Made by a program: the position numbers and the translations under genes. DNA of 46,523 bases from Planctomycetota bacterium (GTDB lineage: Bacteria; Planctomycetota; Planctomycetia; Gemmatales; Gemmataceae), in assembly GCA_009920765.1 (NCBI GenBank), contig RFZJ01000023.1, forward strand, positions 1-46,523. The letters are read 5' to 3'. This document shows positions 34,271 to 42,739 of this stretch, piece by piece (the stretch's first letter is position 1; each line of letters starts with the position of its first letter). A model generated the notes under the pieces. The model was not told the DNA's origin. It saw only the letters and a program-made list of their open reading frames with translations, and did not search any database.

Positions 34271-35467
34271 ATGAGAACAAATCACTTTCGAAAAGCTTTC
34301 ACTCTAATTGAATTATTAGTGGTTATTGCCATTATTGGCATTCTTATTGGGCTTCTTCTTCCAGCAGTCCAAAAAGTCAGAGAAGCTGCAGGGCGTGCCA
34401 AATGCAGCAATAATATCAAACAACTCAGCTTGGCAATGCATAATTATCTGGGAGTATACAATGCATTTGCACAAACACAATTCGATGTCACAGGTGGACA
34501 AACCGGCTTGGCGAATTGGGGATGGATACCAAAATTACTCCCCTACATTGAACAGGAAGCCTTAGCCAAACTTGTAGATTTTAATGATAGCTATTCCACC
34601 CCCAAAGCAATGCCGGTCAGGATGGCGGTCATCCAATCCATTAACTGCCCATCAGACCCTAAACCGGCAACAAATAACACCTATGGAGAATTTTCTACGG
34701 CAGGCCTTTCGGGCGTCTATGGTTCTCCACAATGGGGTTGCCCTCCTCAAAATGGCGCACCCGCTGCTGTTCCTGATATCCCTTCCGCTTCTAGGTATTA
34801 CGCTCAACATTCTAGTTATTATGGTTCCTATGGGGATGGCTACTCAACCAGTTCTGGCTACCCTTACGGCGCAACTAATAACGGCCAAATTGGAGATGAT
34901 GGCTGCGATCAATACACAGCCTCTGGTTCTTGGGCCAGATATAACAATGGTGGTGACCCCCTTTTATCAGATGGCGCACCCCAACCAACATCATATTTAG
35001 GCGGAGATAAAGATGGTAATGGAGGAAGAGGATTCTTCGGAGGTGGAAAAGGGCCAACAAATCCTACTGGAGTTGCGACTACTGCTAGAACTGTACGCCC
35101 CGTAGATGTAACAGATGGTTTATCCAACACCATTATGATAGGACATACCGTATCCAATGCTGCGGGAAGCAAAGAAGGATGGTACCAAGGCTTTTCAATA
35201 GGAGGAACCTCGATCCCTCCAAATTATCTCAGACCATGCATGCAATCAGGGCAAAATTACAATTGGGCTCCAGCAGGCTCACCTTGTCAGCCAGCTTCTT
35301 GCGGTAGACAATCTTGGCAAACAAGAGGCTTTAACAGCTATCACACCGGTGGCGTTGTAGTTTCCATGGGCGATGGGTCAGTCAAATTTATTGTTGATGG
35401 TATCAACCAAAAATCCTACAACGCATTAGGAAGCAAAGCGGGCGGCGAACCCACGCCTGACTTTTAA
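34271..35467 (+). CDS. DUF1559 protein with prepilin-type N-terminus (copy 2)
   Basis: A 398-residue paralogue of the protein at 32521-33726. The prepilin leader ([20 protein letters not shown]) and the H-X9-DG end (FNSYHTGGVVVSMGDGSVK) are both kept. The two proteins match closely at both ends and share internal blocks such as YYAQHSSY and [17 protein letters not shown], while the loops between have changed and differ in length. AAAGG lies about ten bases upstream. It is the last gene of the four-gene cluster. Confidence 0.93.
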   Translation: MRTNHFRKAFTLIELLVVIAIIGILIGLLLPAVQKVREAAGRAKCSNNIKQLSLAMHNYLGVYNAFAQTQFDVTGGQTGLANWGWIPKLLPYIEQEALAKLVDFNDSYSTPKAMPVRMAVIQSINCPSDPKPATNNTYGEFSTAGLSGVYGSPQWGCPPQNGAPAAVPDIPSASRYYAQHSSYYGSYGDGYSTSSGYPYGATNNGQIGDDGCDQYTASGSWARYNNGGDPLLSDGAPQPTSYLGGDKDGNGGRGFFGGGKGPTNPTGVATTARTVRPVDVTDGLSNTIMIGHTVSNAAGSKEGWYQGFSIGGTSIPPNYLRPCMQSGQNYNWAPAGSPCQPASCGRQSWQTRGFNSYHTGGVVVSMGDGSVKFIVDGINQKSYNALGSKAGGEPTPDF

Positions 35468-35503
35468 ACAACACAGTCAAGCTAATCGAAACCTAAAAAG
35501 AAA

Positions 35504-35531
35504 AAGCAGTTTTATTGCTTCTTCTTTTTTT
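35504..35531 (+). terminator. Possible weak intrinsic terminator after the DUF1559 cluster
   Basis: A five-base-pair stem (AAGCA/TGCTT, loop GTTTTAT) is followed by CTTCTTTTTTT. It overlaps the last codons of the convergent sulfatase gene. The stem is short, so this is tentative. Confidence 0.3.
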
Positions 35532-37065
35532 GATTCTCTGAATTACCATATGCTTCTTTTGGGGCACCTACATTATCTTTTAATTCAGATCTCAACTTTG
35601 CCAACTCAACTTTCAACTCCTTAACAACATCAGCATAAGAAGAATCGGAATAAAAACTTTTCATTTCGTTGGGATCTTTTTCACGGTCATATAGTTCCCA
35701 GTAATCAACATCAGGCCTATAAAAGTGAACTAATTTAAAACGATCGGTAACCACGCCATAATGGGGTCTTACCCTATGCGGAACTGGATACTCATAATAA
35801 TGATAATAAAAGCTTTTGCGCCAATCTTCGGGCACTTTACCCTTCAAAATGGGTAGCAAGCTTTTCCCCTGCATATCTTTGGGGGCCTCAACTCCTGCTG
35901 CTTCCAAACAAGTTTGAGCAAGATCAATCAATCCTGTGAGGTTTTTGTTTACGGAAGCAGTTTTTGAAATCTTAGGCCAACTGATCAACATAGGTGTACG
36001 AAGAGATTCCTCAAGAATCCAGCGTTTATCAAACCAACCATGCTCACCAAGAAAGAAGCCTTGGTCTGCTGCATAAACAACGATGGTGTTTTCTGCCAAT
36101 CCTTCGGCATCAAGATAATCTAGCATTTTACCGACAGATTCATCAACAGCTTTAATCGTTCCAAGATAATCATGCATGTACCGGTTGTAGCGCCAACGAA
36201 CCAGATCCTTGCCCTTCGGATCATCCTTAAGATACTTATCATTTCGTGGTTGATAATATGCGTTCCATTTTTGAAGTTGTTCTGGGGTCATATTGGCAGG
36301 CGGAACAAGCTTGGCATCCAGTTTTGTGAATGTTTTTTCTATAGTCATGTCTTGATCTTTGGTAGCAAGGCCACGATTAGAGTAATCATCAAACAAATTA
36401 ATTGGTTCTGGATAAACACGATCATTATCATGGCCTAGATGTCGAAGCGCAGGCGCCCATTCCCGATGAGGAGCCTTATGTTGGCTCATCAATAGAAAGG
36501 GCTTGGATTTATCCCTGTTTTTAAGCCAATCAATGCTGAAATCAGAAATAAGATCTGTTGTGTAACCCTGATGCTGAACTCGTTCACCATTTCGAATCAT
36601 GGGGGGATTGTAATAAATCCCCTGCCCCGGCAATATATGCCAGTAATCAAATCCCGTAGGTTCACTGATAAGGTGCCACTTCCCAATAACAGCCGTCTGA
36701 TAACCTGCCTTTTGCAACAACTTGGGAAATGTCTGCTGAGTACCATCAAATTTGCTGTTTGAATTATTGTAAAAGCCATTCATGTGACTGTATTTACCAG
36801 TTAAAAGTGTTGCTCTGCTAGGACCACAAATGGAATTAGTTACCAGACAACGATCAAAACGAACCCCCTTATTCCCTATTCGATCAATATTAGGGGTGTT
36901 TAAAAGCTTTCTGTTTTCACCATAAGCACTTATTGCCTGATAGGCATGATCATCTGAAAAGATAACGACAATATTAGGTTGTTGGGTTCCAGCAAAAGAT
37001 ACTGAACAACTTTGCAAAACCAAAACAGCAACAAAAAGATTTCGCAATGATACAAGATTAATCAT
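35512..37065 (-). CDS. Secreted sulfatase, second
   Basis: A 517-residue exported sulfatase. The leader is MINLVSLRNLFVAVLVLQSCSVSFAG. IVVIFSDDHAYQAIS holds the metal Asps 38/39. The formylglycine motif is canonical, C80-G-P-S-R84, followed by ATLLTGKYSHMNGFY. GKWHL and VVYAADQGFFLGEHGWFDK supply further active-site residues. The C-terminus has the HFYRPDVDYWELYDREKDP signature and a Lys tail. The ATG at 37065 has GAGGG seven bases upstream and starts directly at the signal peptide; the frame continues to 37137 inside the upstream transporter gene. The transporter stop lies 13 bases away, so both are likely cotranscribed. Confidence 0.92.
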   Translation of the reverse strand: MINLVSLRNLFVAVLVLQSCSVSFAGTQQPNIVVIFSDDHAYQAISAYGENRKLLNTPNIDRIGNKGVRFDRCLVTNSICGPSRATLLTGKYSHMNGFYNNSNSKFDGTQQTFPKLLQKAGYQTAVIGKWHLISEPTGFDYWHILPGQGIYYNPPMIRNGERVQHQGYTTDLISDFSIDWLKNRDKSKPFLLMSQHKAPHREWAPALRHLGHDNDRVYPEPINLFDDYSNRGLATKDQDMTIEKTFTKLDAKLVPPANMTPEQLQKWNAYYQPRNDKYLKDDPKGKDLVRWRYNRYMHDYLGTIKAVDESVGKMLDYLDAEGLAENTIVVYAADQGFFLGEHGWFDKRWILEESLRTPMLISWPKISKTASVNKNLTGLIDLAQTCLEAAGVEAPKDMQGKSLLPILKGKVPEDWRKSFYYHYYEYPVPHRVRPHYGVVTDRFKLVHFYRPDVDYWELYDREKDPNEMKSFYSDSSYADVVKELKVELAKLRSELKDNVGAPKEAYGNSENQKKKKQ

Positions 37066-37078
37066 TAAAGCCCTCGAT

Positions 37079-38320
37079 TCATATAGATTGAATTTCGCCA
37101 TCTGCATTGTCATCAAACTCACCTTCCCACCTTGCAATTACACATGTAGCAAGGCAATTACCGACTAGGTTGACAGTGGTACGCGCCATATCCATCAATT
37201 CATCAACTCCGAGTATCACTGCAACAGCCTCCAGAGGCAAACCAAAAGATGCTAGAGTACCAGAAAGAATGACCAATGAAGCACGAGGAACTGCGGCAAC
37301 ACCTTTGCTGGTAACCATTAAAGTAAGCATCATAACAACCTGTTGTTGCCAACTCATTTCAATACCGGCAGCTTGAGCTGCGAAAACAGAAGCAACAGCA
37401 AGATAAAGCGTCGTACCGTCAAGATTGAAGGAATATCCGGTGGGCATGACAAAAGCAACAATCTTACTGGGTACGCCGATCGATTGCATGGCAAGCATGG
37501 CTTTGGGAAGTGCAGCTTCAGAGGAAGTGGTTGAAAACGCAATTAAAGCAGGCTCTTTAACAGCCTGTGCAAACTTACGCAAAGGAACACGAGCAAAAAA
37601 AGCAACAGGCAATAACACAACAATCATAAAAAACACCAAAGCAACATATAGAGTTAAAATAAGTTTTCCAAGGTTAAGCAATATACCAAGCCCACTATGC
37701 CCCACAGTAACTGCAATCGCAGCGCCAATACCAATCGGGGCATAAACCATGACCAAACCGGTAAATTTAAACATCACCCCGGCCAGTGCCTCAAGGCCTT
37801 GAATCAAAGTTTTACGCTGCTCACCTTTAACCTGGGTTAGACCAATAGCAAAAAGAATGGCCCAAAATACAATTTGAAGAACTTCATTTTTCGCCATTGC
37901 ATCTATCACACTAGTGGGAACTATATGTTCAAGCACACCGCTTAAAGAAGTTTGTTTTGCTGCAAACTCAGCACCCTCCTTTGCGGGAACGTTTAAAGCC
38001 ACACCAGTCCCGGGTTTAGCAAGATTCACGGCGGCAAGGCCGATAACCAATGCCAGTGTAGTGACAATTTCAAAATAAATAATTGATTTTAATGCGATCC
38101 TACCGATTTGTTTTAAATCATCGCCATGGCCCGCTATCCCAATCACCAAGGTTGCAAAAAGTAACGGGGCAATAAGAGATTTGATCATCCGTAAAAAAAT
38201 CGATGATAAAGGTTTTAATAATTGCGCCGTTTCAGGAAAGCTGTAACCAATAACGGTTCCAACAACCATGCTTATCAAAATCCAATGGGTGAGGGAAAGT
38301 TTACGCAAAAGATTTAACAT
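37079..38320 (-). CDS. Dicarboxylate/amino acid:cation symporter (DAACS family)
   Basis: A 413-residue secondary transporter of the GltP/DctA family, moving glutamate, aspartate or C4-dicarboxylates with Na+ or H+. The HP1 serine-rich motif is FSTTSSEAALPKAM. The TM7 motif appears as GYSFNLDGTTLY, and the HP2/TM8 region is VIPGV-like VILGVDELMDMARTTVNLVGN. About eight membrane helices and two hairpins fit the length. The ATG at 38320 has GGA six bases upstream; a GTG three codons earlier is less likely. The sulfatase gene follows by 13 bases, an odd functional pair. Confidence 0.93.
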   Translation of the reverse strand: MLNLLRKLSLTHWILISMVVGTVIGYSFPETAQLLKPLSSIFLRMIKSLIAPLLFATLVIGIAGHGDDLKQIGRIALKSIIYFEIVTTLALVIGLAAVNLAKPGTGVALNVPAKEGAEFAAKQTSLSGVLEHIVPTSVIDAMAKNEVLQIVFWAILFAIGLTQVKGEQRKTLIQGLEALAGVMFKFTGLVMVYAPIGIGAAIAVTVGHSGLGILLNLGKLILTLYVALVFFMIVVLLPVAFFARVPLRKFAQAVKEPALIAFSTTSSEAALPKAMLAMQSIGVPSKIVAFVMPTGYSFNLDGTTLYLAVASVFAAQAAGIEMSWQQQVVMMLTLMVTSKGVAAVPRASLVILSGTLASFGLPLEAVAVILGVDELMDMARTTVNLVGNCLATCVIARWEGEFDDNADGEIQSI

Positions 38321-38402
38321 AATATCCACTTAATTTGAATACTAACGGGCTAACGACACCCATGAATATAAATTGATTCAAACAGAATAAAAAGAAATTA
38401 CT

Positions 38403-39170
38403 TCACGATTTGGAATAAGTATGTTTTGAACCAGTATTAATTGAGCCACTTTTACCCTTACCCCATATTTTTTGCATCAAACCATAGCCTTGAATGTCTT
38501 TTTCTTTAATTTCCTCACGGCTTCTAGGTATCGATAAATGCTTATCTAAATACGCAGTAGTAAGTTCTGCAAAATATTCCTTGTCGCTGGACATCAAGTA
38601 ACTTTTCAAATCAAATAACTTTTGGTTTTTCGCATTTTGATAAGCATCTTTTATAAGTTCATGATTCCAACCCAAAACCTGGTGATGATAACAATGCGCA
38701 AGTTCATGAAGTAAAACCAAAGTTGCCGCATTATTAGGCTGAAGTTTCTTATCATTGTTTTTCTCTGTCACCAATTTCATTCCATTGATATCGATGCAGT
38801 TAAAGTGTGTTTTAGGATCAGATGGCCCTCGGGGGCCTTGCGAATAAAGCCCCAATGCTCCGGGTTTGTCCCAATCTACAAAAATGAAAGTTTTATGAAA
38901 CAAAACCTTGGCATTTTCTGGATAGACCTCATTAACCCTACGAAGGGCCTTGGCCAATAAATCAACAGGCTTGTTTGTCCATGCGGAACCAGAATTTTGT
39001 TCCATCACCTCTTCAGAGATAAAACATTTGAAATTTTCGATTGAATAAGTGGAGTATTTTTTATTGACGCTTTTCTTAAAAGCCTGCTTATCTTGTGTAT
39101 ATCCGGATTCATGGCAAATAAAAAACAAGGTACCTGTAAGAATGAAGAATGATGTGCCAAATTTTTTCAT
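38403..39170 (-). CDS. Secreted HExxH metallopeptidase-like protein
   Basis: A 255-residue exported protein with a signal peptide (residues 1-25). LVLLHELAHCYHHQVLG contains HELAH at 155-159, a zinc protease motif. KEYFAELTTAYLDKH at 197-211 supplies a likely third ligand (E198 or E202), as in gluzincins such as the anthrax lethal-factor-like group. The order, HExxH then a conserved E-Y/F-F-A-E about 40 residues on, supports a working active site. No named family is assigned. It begins 14 bases after the repeat-protein gene, on the same strand, so the two likely act together. The C-terminus is basic and Ser/Gly-rich. Confidence 0.72.
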   Translation of the reverse strand: MKKFGTSFFILTGTLFFICHESGYTQDKQAFKKSVNKKYSTYSIENFKCFISEEVMEQNSGSAWTNKPVDLLAKALRRVNEVYPENAKVLFHKTFIFVDWDKPGALGLYSQGPRGPSDPKTHFNCIDINGMKLVTEKNNDKKLQPNNAATLVLLHELAHCYHHQVLGWNHELIKDAYQNAKNQKLFDLKSYLMSSDKEYFAELTTAYLDKHLSIPRSREEIKEKDIQGYGLMQKIWGKGKSGSINTGSKHTYSKS

Positions 39171-39184
39171 GATAATTCTTAAGG

Positions 39185-39586
39185 TTAATAGGGATCAAAT
39201 AAGCCAAAGAAAAAAATAACAGCAGCATGCCTGGGGTCAACTCCCTTGGCACTTCCAATATTTCTACCATTCTTTCTTACCGTACCATCTTTTTCAATTT
39301 TACCAATACTAGAACCATCCTTACGAACAGTACCGTCACTATCAACTTTCCCAACATATCTACCATCGATATGAATTGAACCACTCGAATCAACTTTTCC
39401 TGCATTTCGACCCTTAACACGGATAGAACCATCCTTGTCAAATTTACCAACATTACTTCCATTAATTCGAACCGTGCCATCATTTTCAACACTTCCAGCA
39501 TGCCGACCTTCGACACGTAAATCGCCGCCCGCAATAGAAAAACTGGCGAAAACAATTAAGCTGGAAAGCACACAAATTTGCTTCAT
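39185..39586 (-). CDS. Secreted six-fold 16-residue repeat protein (beta-flower-like)
   Basis: A 133-residue exported protein. After a signal peptide (residues 1-20) there are six contiguous 16-residue units without gaps (21-116), with consensus G-[T/S]-[V/I]-R-x-x-G-R-x-[V/A/I]-G-K-[V/I]-[D/E]-x-D. For example, unit 2 is GTVRINGSNVGKFDKD and unit 5 is GTVRKDGSSIGKIEKD. The last 17 residues are hydrophobic (HAAVIFFFGLFDPY). Such Gly/Asp turns suggest short beta-strands arranged with rotational symmetry, as in bacterial beta-flower domains. The ATG at 39586 has AGGTGA six bases upstream; a GTG at 39595 is less likely. It precedes a metallopeptidase gene by 14 bases. Confidence 0.78.
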   Translation of the reverse strand: MKQICVLSSLIVFASFSIAGGDLRVEGRHAGSVENDGTVRINGSNVGKFDKDGSIRVKGRNAGKVDSSGSIHIDGRYVGKVDSDGTVRKDGSSIGKIEKDGTVRKNGRNIGSAKGVDPRHAAVIFFFGLFDPY

Positions 39587-39758
39587 CTTTATCACCTGTC
39601 GATTTGATTAAAATCTTTAGTTTGTACAAGTATCCAACTCTTTAAATGTTAATTTAAAGAATCCTCTTTAACAATCCAAAACCCGCAATGATTCTTGATA
39701 TATTACCATTACATATGTTTAAGATATTTGATCCTTTCAGAAATAAAGAAGCAGATAA

Positions 39759-40847
39759 ATGAAATTGCAAATACTTACAACGCTGTTATTGAGTTTTTTG
39801 CCCTTGGGCCAAAATCCAACTCCAATTGATTGGATTACTCTTACGCAAAAACCATTTGCAAATTTAAAAATTCCTGAACTTAATCTTAATCCTCTTCTTA
39901 ATGAATCAATCAAAACAAAAGAAGAATGGGATACAAATAAAATAAAACTTAAAACACTATGGATGGACAAGATTGGTGTTTTCCCCAAAAAACCATCCAA
40001 TCTGTCAACTAAAATTGAATCAACTGAATTGCTGGCTACCCACAAACGAATTCTGCTTAACTTCCAAAGTGACGAAAATGATCGCATCAAAGCTTATCTT
40101 TTAATCCCCTTTGATATAAGCAAAACCACTAAATTTCCTGCTGTTGTTGTCTTCCATCAAACAACCAAAGACACAATAAAAGAACCTGTCGGGCTTGGCC
40201 CAAATCAAAGTCTTGCGATTGCAAATCATTTGGTTGACAGAGGCTACATTGTACTTGCTCCAGAATGTTTCATCATGAAAGGCAAAGGCCCCCAAGCACA
40301 GGCTACTGAGCTTGCAAAAAATCAACCTGAACTTACTGGATTAGGGAAAATGACTTTTGACTCAAGTCGCTGTGTAGATTTTCTTGAAACTCATGAAAAT
40401 GTTGATTCCGCTAGAATAGGATGCATCGGGTTTTCTCTCGGTGCAAAGGAAGTTTTATATGCGATGGCATTTGAACCCCGATATAAAGTTGGTGTTTTTA
40501 ACGAAGGGGGTATCGGAATCCGCATGAGCAATTGGACTGACCCATGGTACCTTACAGCAAAAATGAAACCACATATTCCATCAATGGAACATCATCAGGT
40601 TTTATCTCTTATAGCCCCAAGGCCGTTTTTAATCATGGGAGGAAACAGCGCAGACGGTGATTCTAGCTGGCCGTTTATCAATGCAGTTTTACCCATTTAC
40701 CGTTTATATGGTGCAGAAAACAGAGTCGGCTTGATTAATCACAATGCAAAACATTCTTTTCCACATTTTGCGAGATCAATCGCTTATCAATGGCTGGATT
40801 ACTGGTTAAACCATAAAGCAACCAAAGAAGAAGCTGGGCCAAAATAA
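39759..40847 (+). CDS. Secreted alpha/beta hydrolase (acetylxylan-esterase-like)
   Basis: A 362-residue exported esterase. The leader is short (residues 1-18, ending LPLGQ). AYLLIPFDISKTTKFPAVVV leads into the core. The nucleophile elbow IGFSLGAKE places Ser at 226. PRPFLIMGGNSADGDSS is the acid region, and NHNAKHSFPH carries the catalytic His. The order fits the acetylxylan esterase / dienelactone-type group of large planctomycete hydrolases. The carbohydrate ester acted on is unknown. It is divergent from the repeat-protein gene and convergent with uup. Confidence 0.87.
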   Translation: MKLQILTTLLLSFLPLGQNPTPIDWITLTQKPFANLKIPELNLNPLLNESIKTKEEWDTNKIKLKTLWMDKIGVFPKKPSNLSTKIESTELLATHKRILLNFQSDENDRIKAYLLIPFDISKTTKFPAVVVFHQTTKDTIKEPVGLGPNQSLAIANHLVDRGYIVLAPECFIMKGKGPQAQATELAKNQPELTGLGKMTFDSSRCVDFLETHENVDSARIGCIGFSLGAKEVLYAMAFEPRYKVGVFNEGGIGIRMSNWTDPWYLTAKMKPHIPSMEHHQVLSLIAPRPFLIMGGNSADGDSSWPFINAVLPIYRLYGAENRVGLINHNAKHSFPHFARSIAYQWLDYWLNHKATKEEAGPK

Positions 40848-40864
40848 TTAAAGGTTTGCCATTC

Positions 40865-42694
40865 CTAACCAAGAAGCTTTTGTTCAAGCTCCTGCCAACG
40901 ATTATAAAGCTGTTCAATCTCTTTCTGTGCTTTTTCTAATGCATTACAGGCATTGGTCAAAATGAGATGCCCTGCTGTGGCTGATTTTTCAACTTCGTCA
41001 TGCAAAACAATTATTTTCTTTTCCGCAACCATTACTTTTTCTTCAATCTGGTCATATTCCTGCTGCTCTGCAAAGCTTAATTTCTTGCGTTTGGGATTTG
41101 AAGGTGGAGATTTTGGGGAAGAATTTCCCGTAGTATTACTAGTATTCTTGCTTGAAAGTTTTTGCTCTTTAGCAGCAGATTTTTCGAACACATTCAACCA
41201 CTGCTGAACCGTTGCATACATTGCTGCCCCGCCCCTACCATCCAACCCTATTACCTCAGTACAAATACGATCTAATAATTCGCGATCGTGACTCACAATC
41301 ACTAATGCACCGGTAAATTCTGATAAAGTTTCCTCGAGCACTTCCAAGGCAGGAATATCCAAATCATTGGTTGGCTCATCCAAAAATAGCAAATCGGCAG
41401 GTTGCTGCATCATTTGGGCCATTCGAAGTCGGGCTTGCTCGCCCCCTGAAAGGGCACCCACCAACACATCAAGCTGTTCAACTTTGAATAGAAATTGTTT
41501 CGCCCAGGCAACCACATGAATTTGACGATCACGGTAAGCAATCATATCACCATTGGGGCAAAGAGCCTTACGCAAAGTAACGCTATGATCAAGGGCGGTT
41601 CTCCCCTGTTCAAAAATAACTTTTTTTAGGCCTTCAGCTTCGGTAACTGTTCCTTTATCGGCATTATGTTCACCCGAAAGAATTTTCAGAAGCACACTTT
41701 TACCACTGCCATTTGGCCCGAGTAAACCTAGTTTTGTTCCGGGGCTTAACTGAATATCAATCCCTGAAAACAAAGGGCGCCCCGGAAATGATTTTGAAAT
41801 GCCAATCGCACTCATAAGTTTGCGAGTCTGCCTGCCGGTTCCAACAAAATCCAACCCAGCAGACCCGGAATCTTCATTCCGATATTGCAACTCCTTAAGC
41901 TCCACTCTTCGCTTTGCAGCTTCATCAATACGAGAAGTAGCCTTGCAGGTTCTGGCTGCGGCCTTCCGGCTTAACCACTCTGTTTCCCTTCGAACTTGAT
42001 TAGCAACAGATTCCTGCATACGTGCTTGACCATCCAGAAAGATCTCGCGATGCTCAAGAAACTGATCATAGTTGCCAGGTGCACGATAAAAACCACCTGG
42101 ATAAACTCGGTTAATTTCGAGGATTTCATCTGCAACACCACGCAAAAAAGCCCTATCGTGAGTCGCAACCAAATACCCGCAAGGCGAAGCCCTTAGAAGC
42201 TTTTGCAACCAAACTATACCAGGAATATCAAGATGATTGGTTGGCTCATCAAGAAGAAGAATATCTGGCTCCAGTGCCATTTCGCGAGCAATACCAAGTC
42301 TTTTTCTCCATCCCCCCGAAAGCAAATGTGCAGGTTTATCAAAATCATCAAATCCGGTTCGGGTCAAAACTTTACTAATGCGGGTTTCTTTTTCATGGTC
42401 TTCAAGAGATTCACCATCCAATCGGGCCCTGACAACATCTTGAACCGATAATCCTTCAGGAAAAACATCGTCCTGGGCAACAAACCCCATTTTTGTCGAT
42501 CTTCTCACCGATCTAATTCCTGAATCTAATTCTTCTTTACCTGCAAGGATTTTTAAAAGGGTGGATTTTCCTGCACCATTGGGACCAATCAACCCAACCC
42601 GCTCATTCGCAGAAAGATCAAATGTCAATTCGGTAAATAAAGGGCGCACTCCATAGGCTTTTGTAAGCCCCTGTACACTTAACAACACAGCCAT
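40865..42694 (-). CDS. uup: ABC-F family ATPase Uup
   Basis: A 609-residue soluble protein with two ABC ATPase domains and no membrane part. Walker A motifs are GPNGAGKS (37-44) and GPNGSGKS (about 336). ABC signatures are LLSGGWRKRLGIA and ALSGGEQARLRMA, and both Walker B stretches read LLLDEPTNHLDIP or LFLDEPTNDLDIP. The linker holds the NQVRRETEWLSRKAAARTCK region typical of Uup, and the C-terminus is a coiled coil after a Ser/Pro/Lys stretch. ABC-F proteins bind the ribosome; Uup has been linked to tolerance of stalled ribosomes and DNA excision. The gene lies 45 bases after the PQQ-type gene. Confidence 0.93.
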   Translation of the reverse strand: MAVLLSVQGLTKAYGVRPLFTELTFDLSANERVGLIGPNGAGKSTLLKILAGKEELDSGIRSVRRSTKMGFVAQDDVFPEGLSVQDVVRARLDGESLEDHEKETRISKVLTRTGFDDFDKPAHLLSGGWRKRLGIAREMALEPDILLLDEPTNHLDIPGIVWLQKLLRASPCGYLVATHDRAFLRGVADEILEINRVYPGGFYRAPGNYDQFLEHREIFLDGQARMQESVANQVRRETEWLSRKAAARTCKATSRIDEAAKRRVELKELQYRNEDSGSAGLDFVGTGRQTRKLMSAIGISKSFPGRPLFSGIDIQLSPGTKLGLLGPNGSGKSVLLKILSGEHNADKGTVTEAEGLKKVIFEQGRTALDHSVTLRKALCPNGDMIAYRDRQIHVVAWAKQFLFKVEQLDVLVGALSGGEQARLRMAQMMQQPADLLFLDEPTNDLDIPALEVLEETLSEFTGALVIVSHDRELLDRICTEVIGLDGRGGAAMYATVQQWLNVFEKSAAKEQKLSSKNTSNTTGNSSPKSPPSNPKRKKLSFAEQQEYDQIEEKVMVAEKKIIVLHDEVEKSATAGHLILTNACNALEKAQKEIEQLYNRWQELEQKLLG

Positions 42695-42739
42695 GAAGAC
42701 CTCTTATCAAACTAATAAAGCAACAAGATAAAATAGTAA

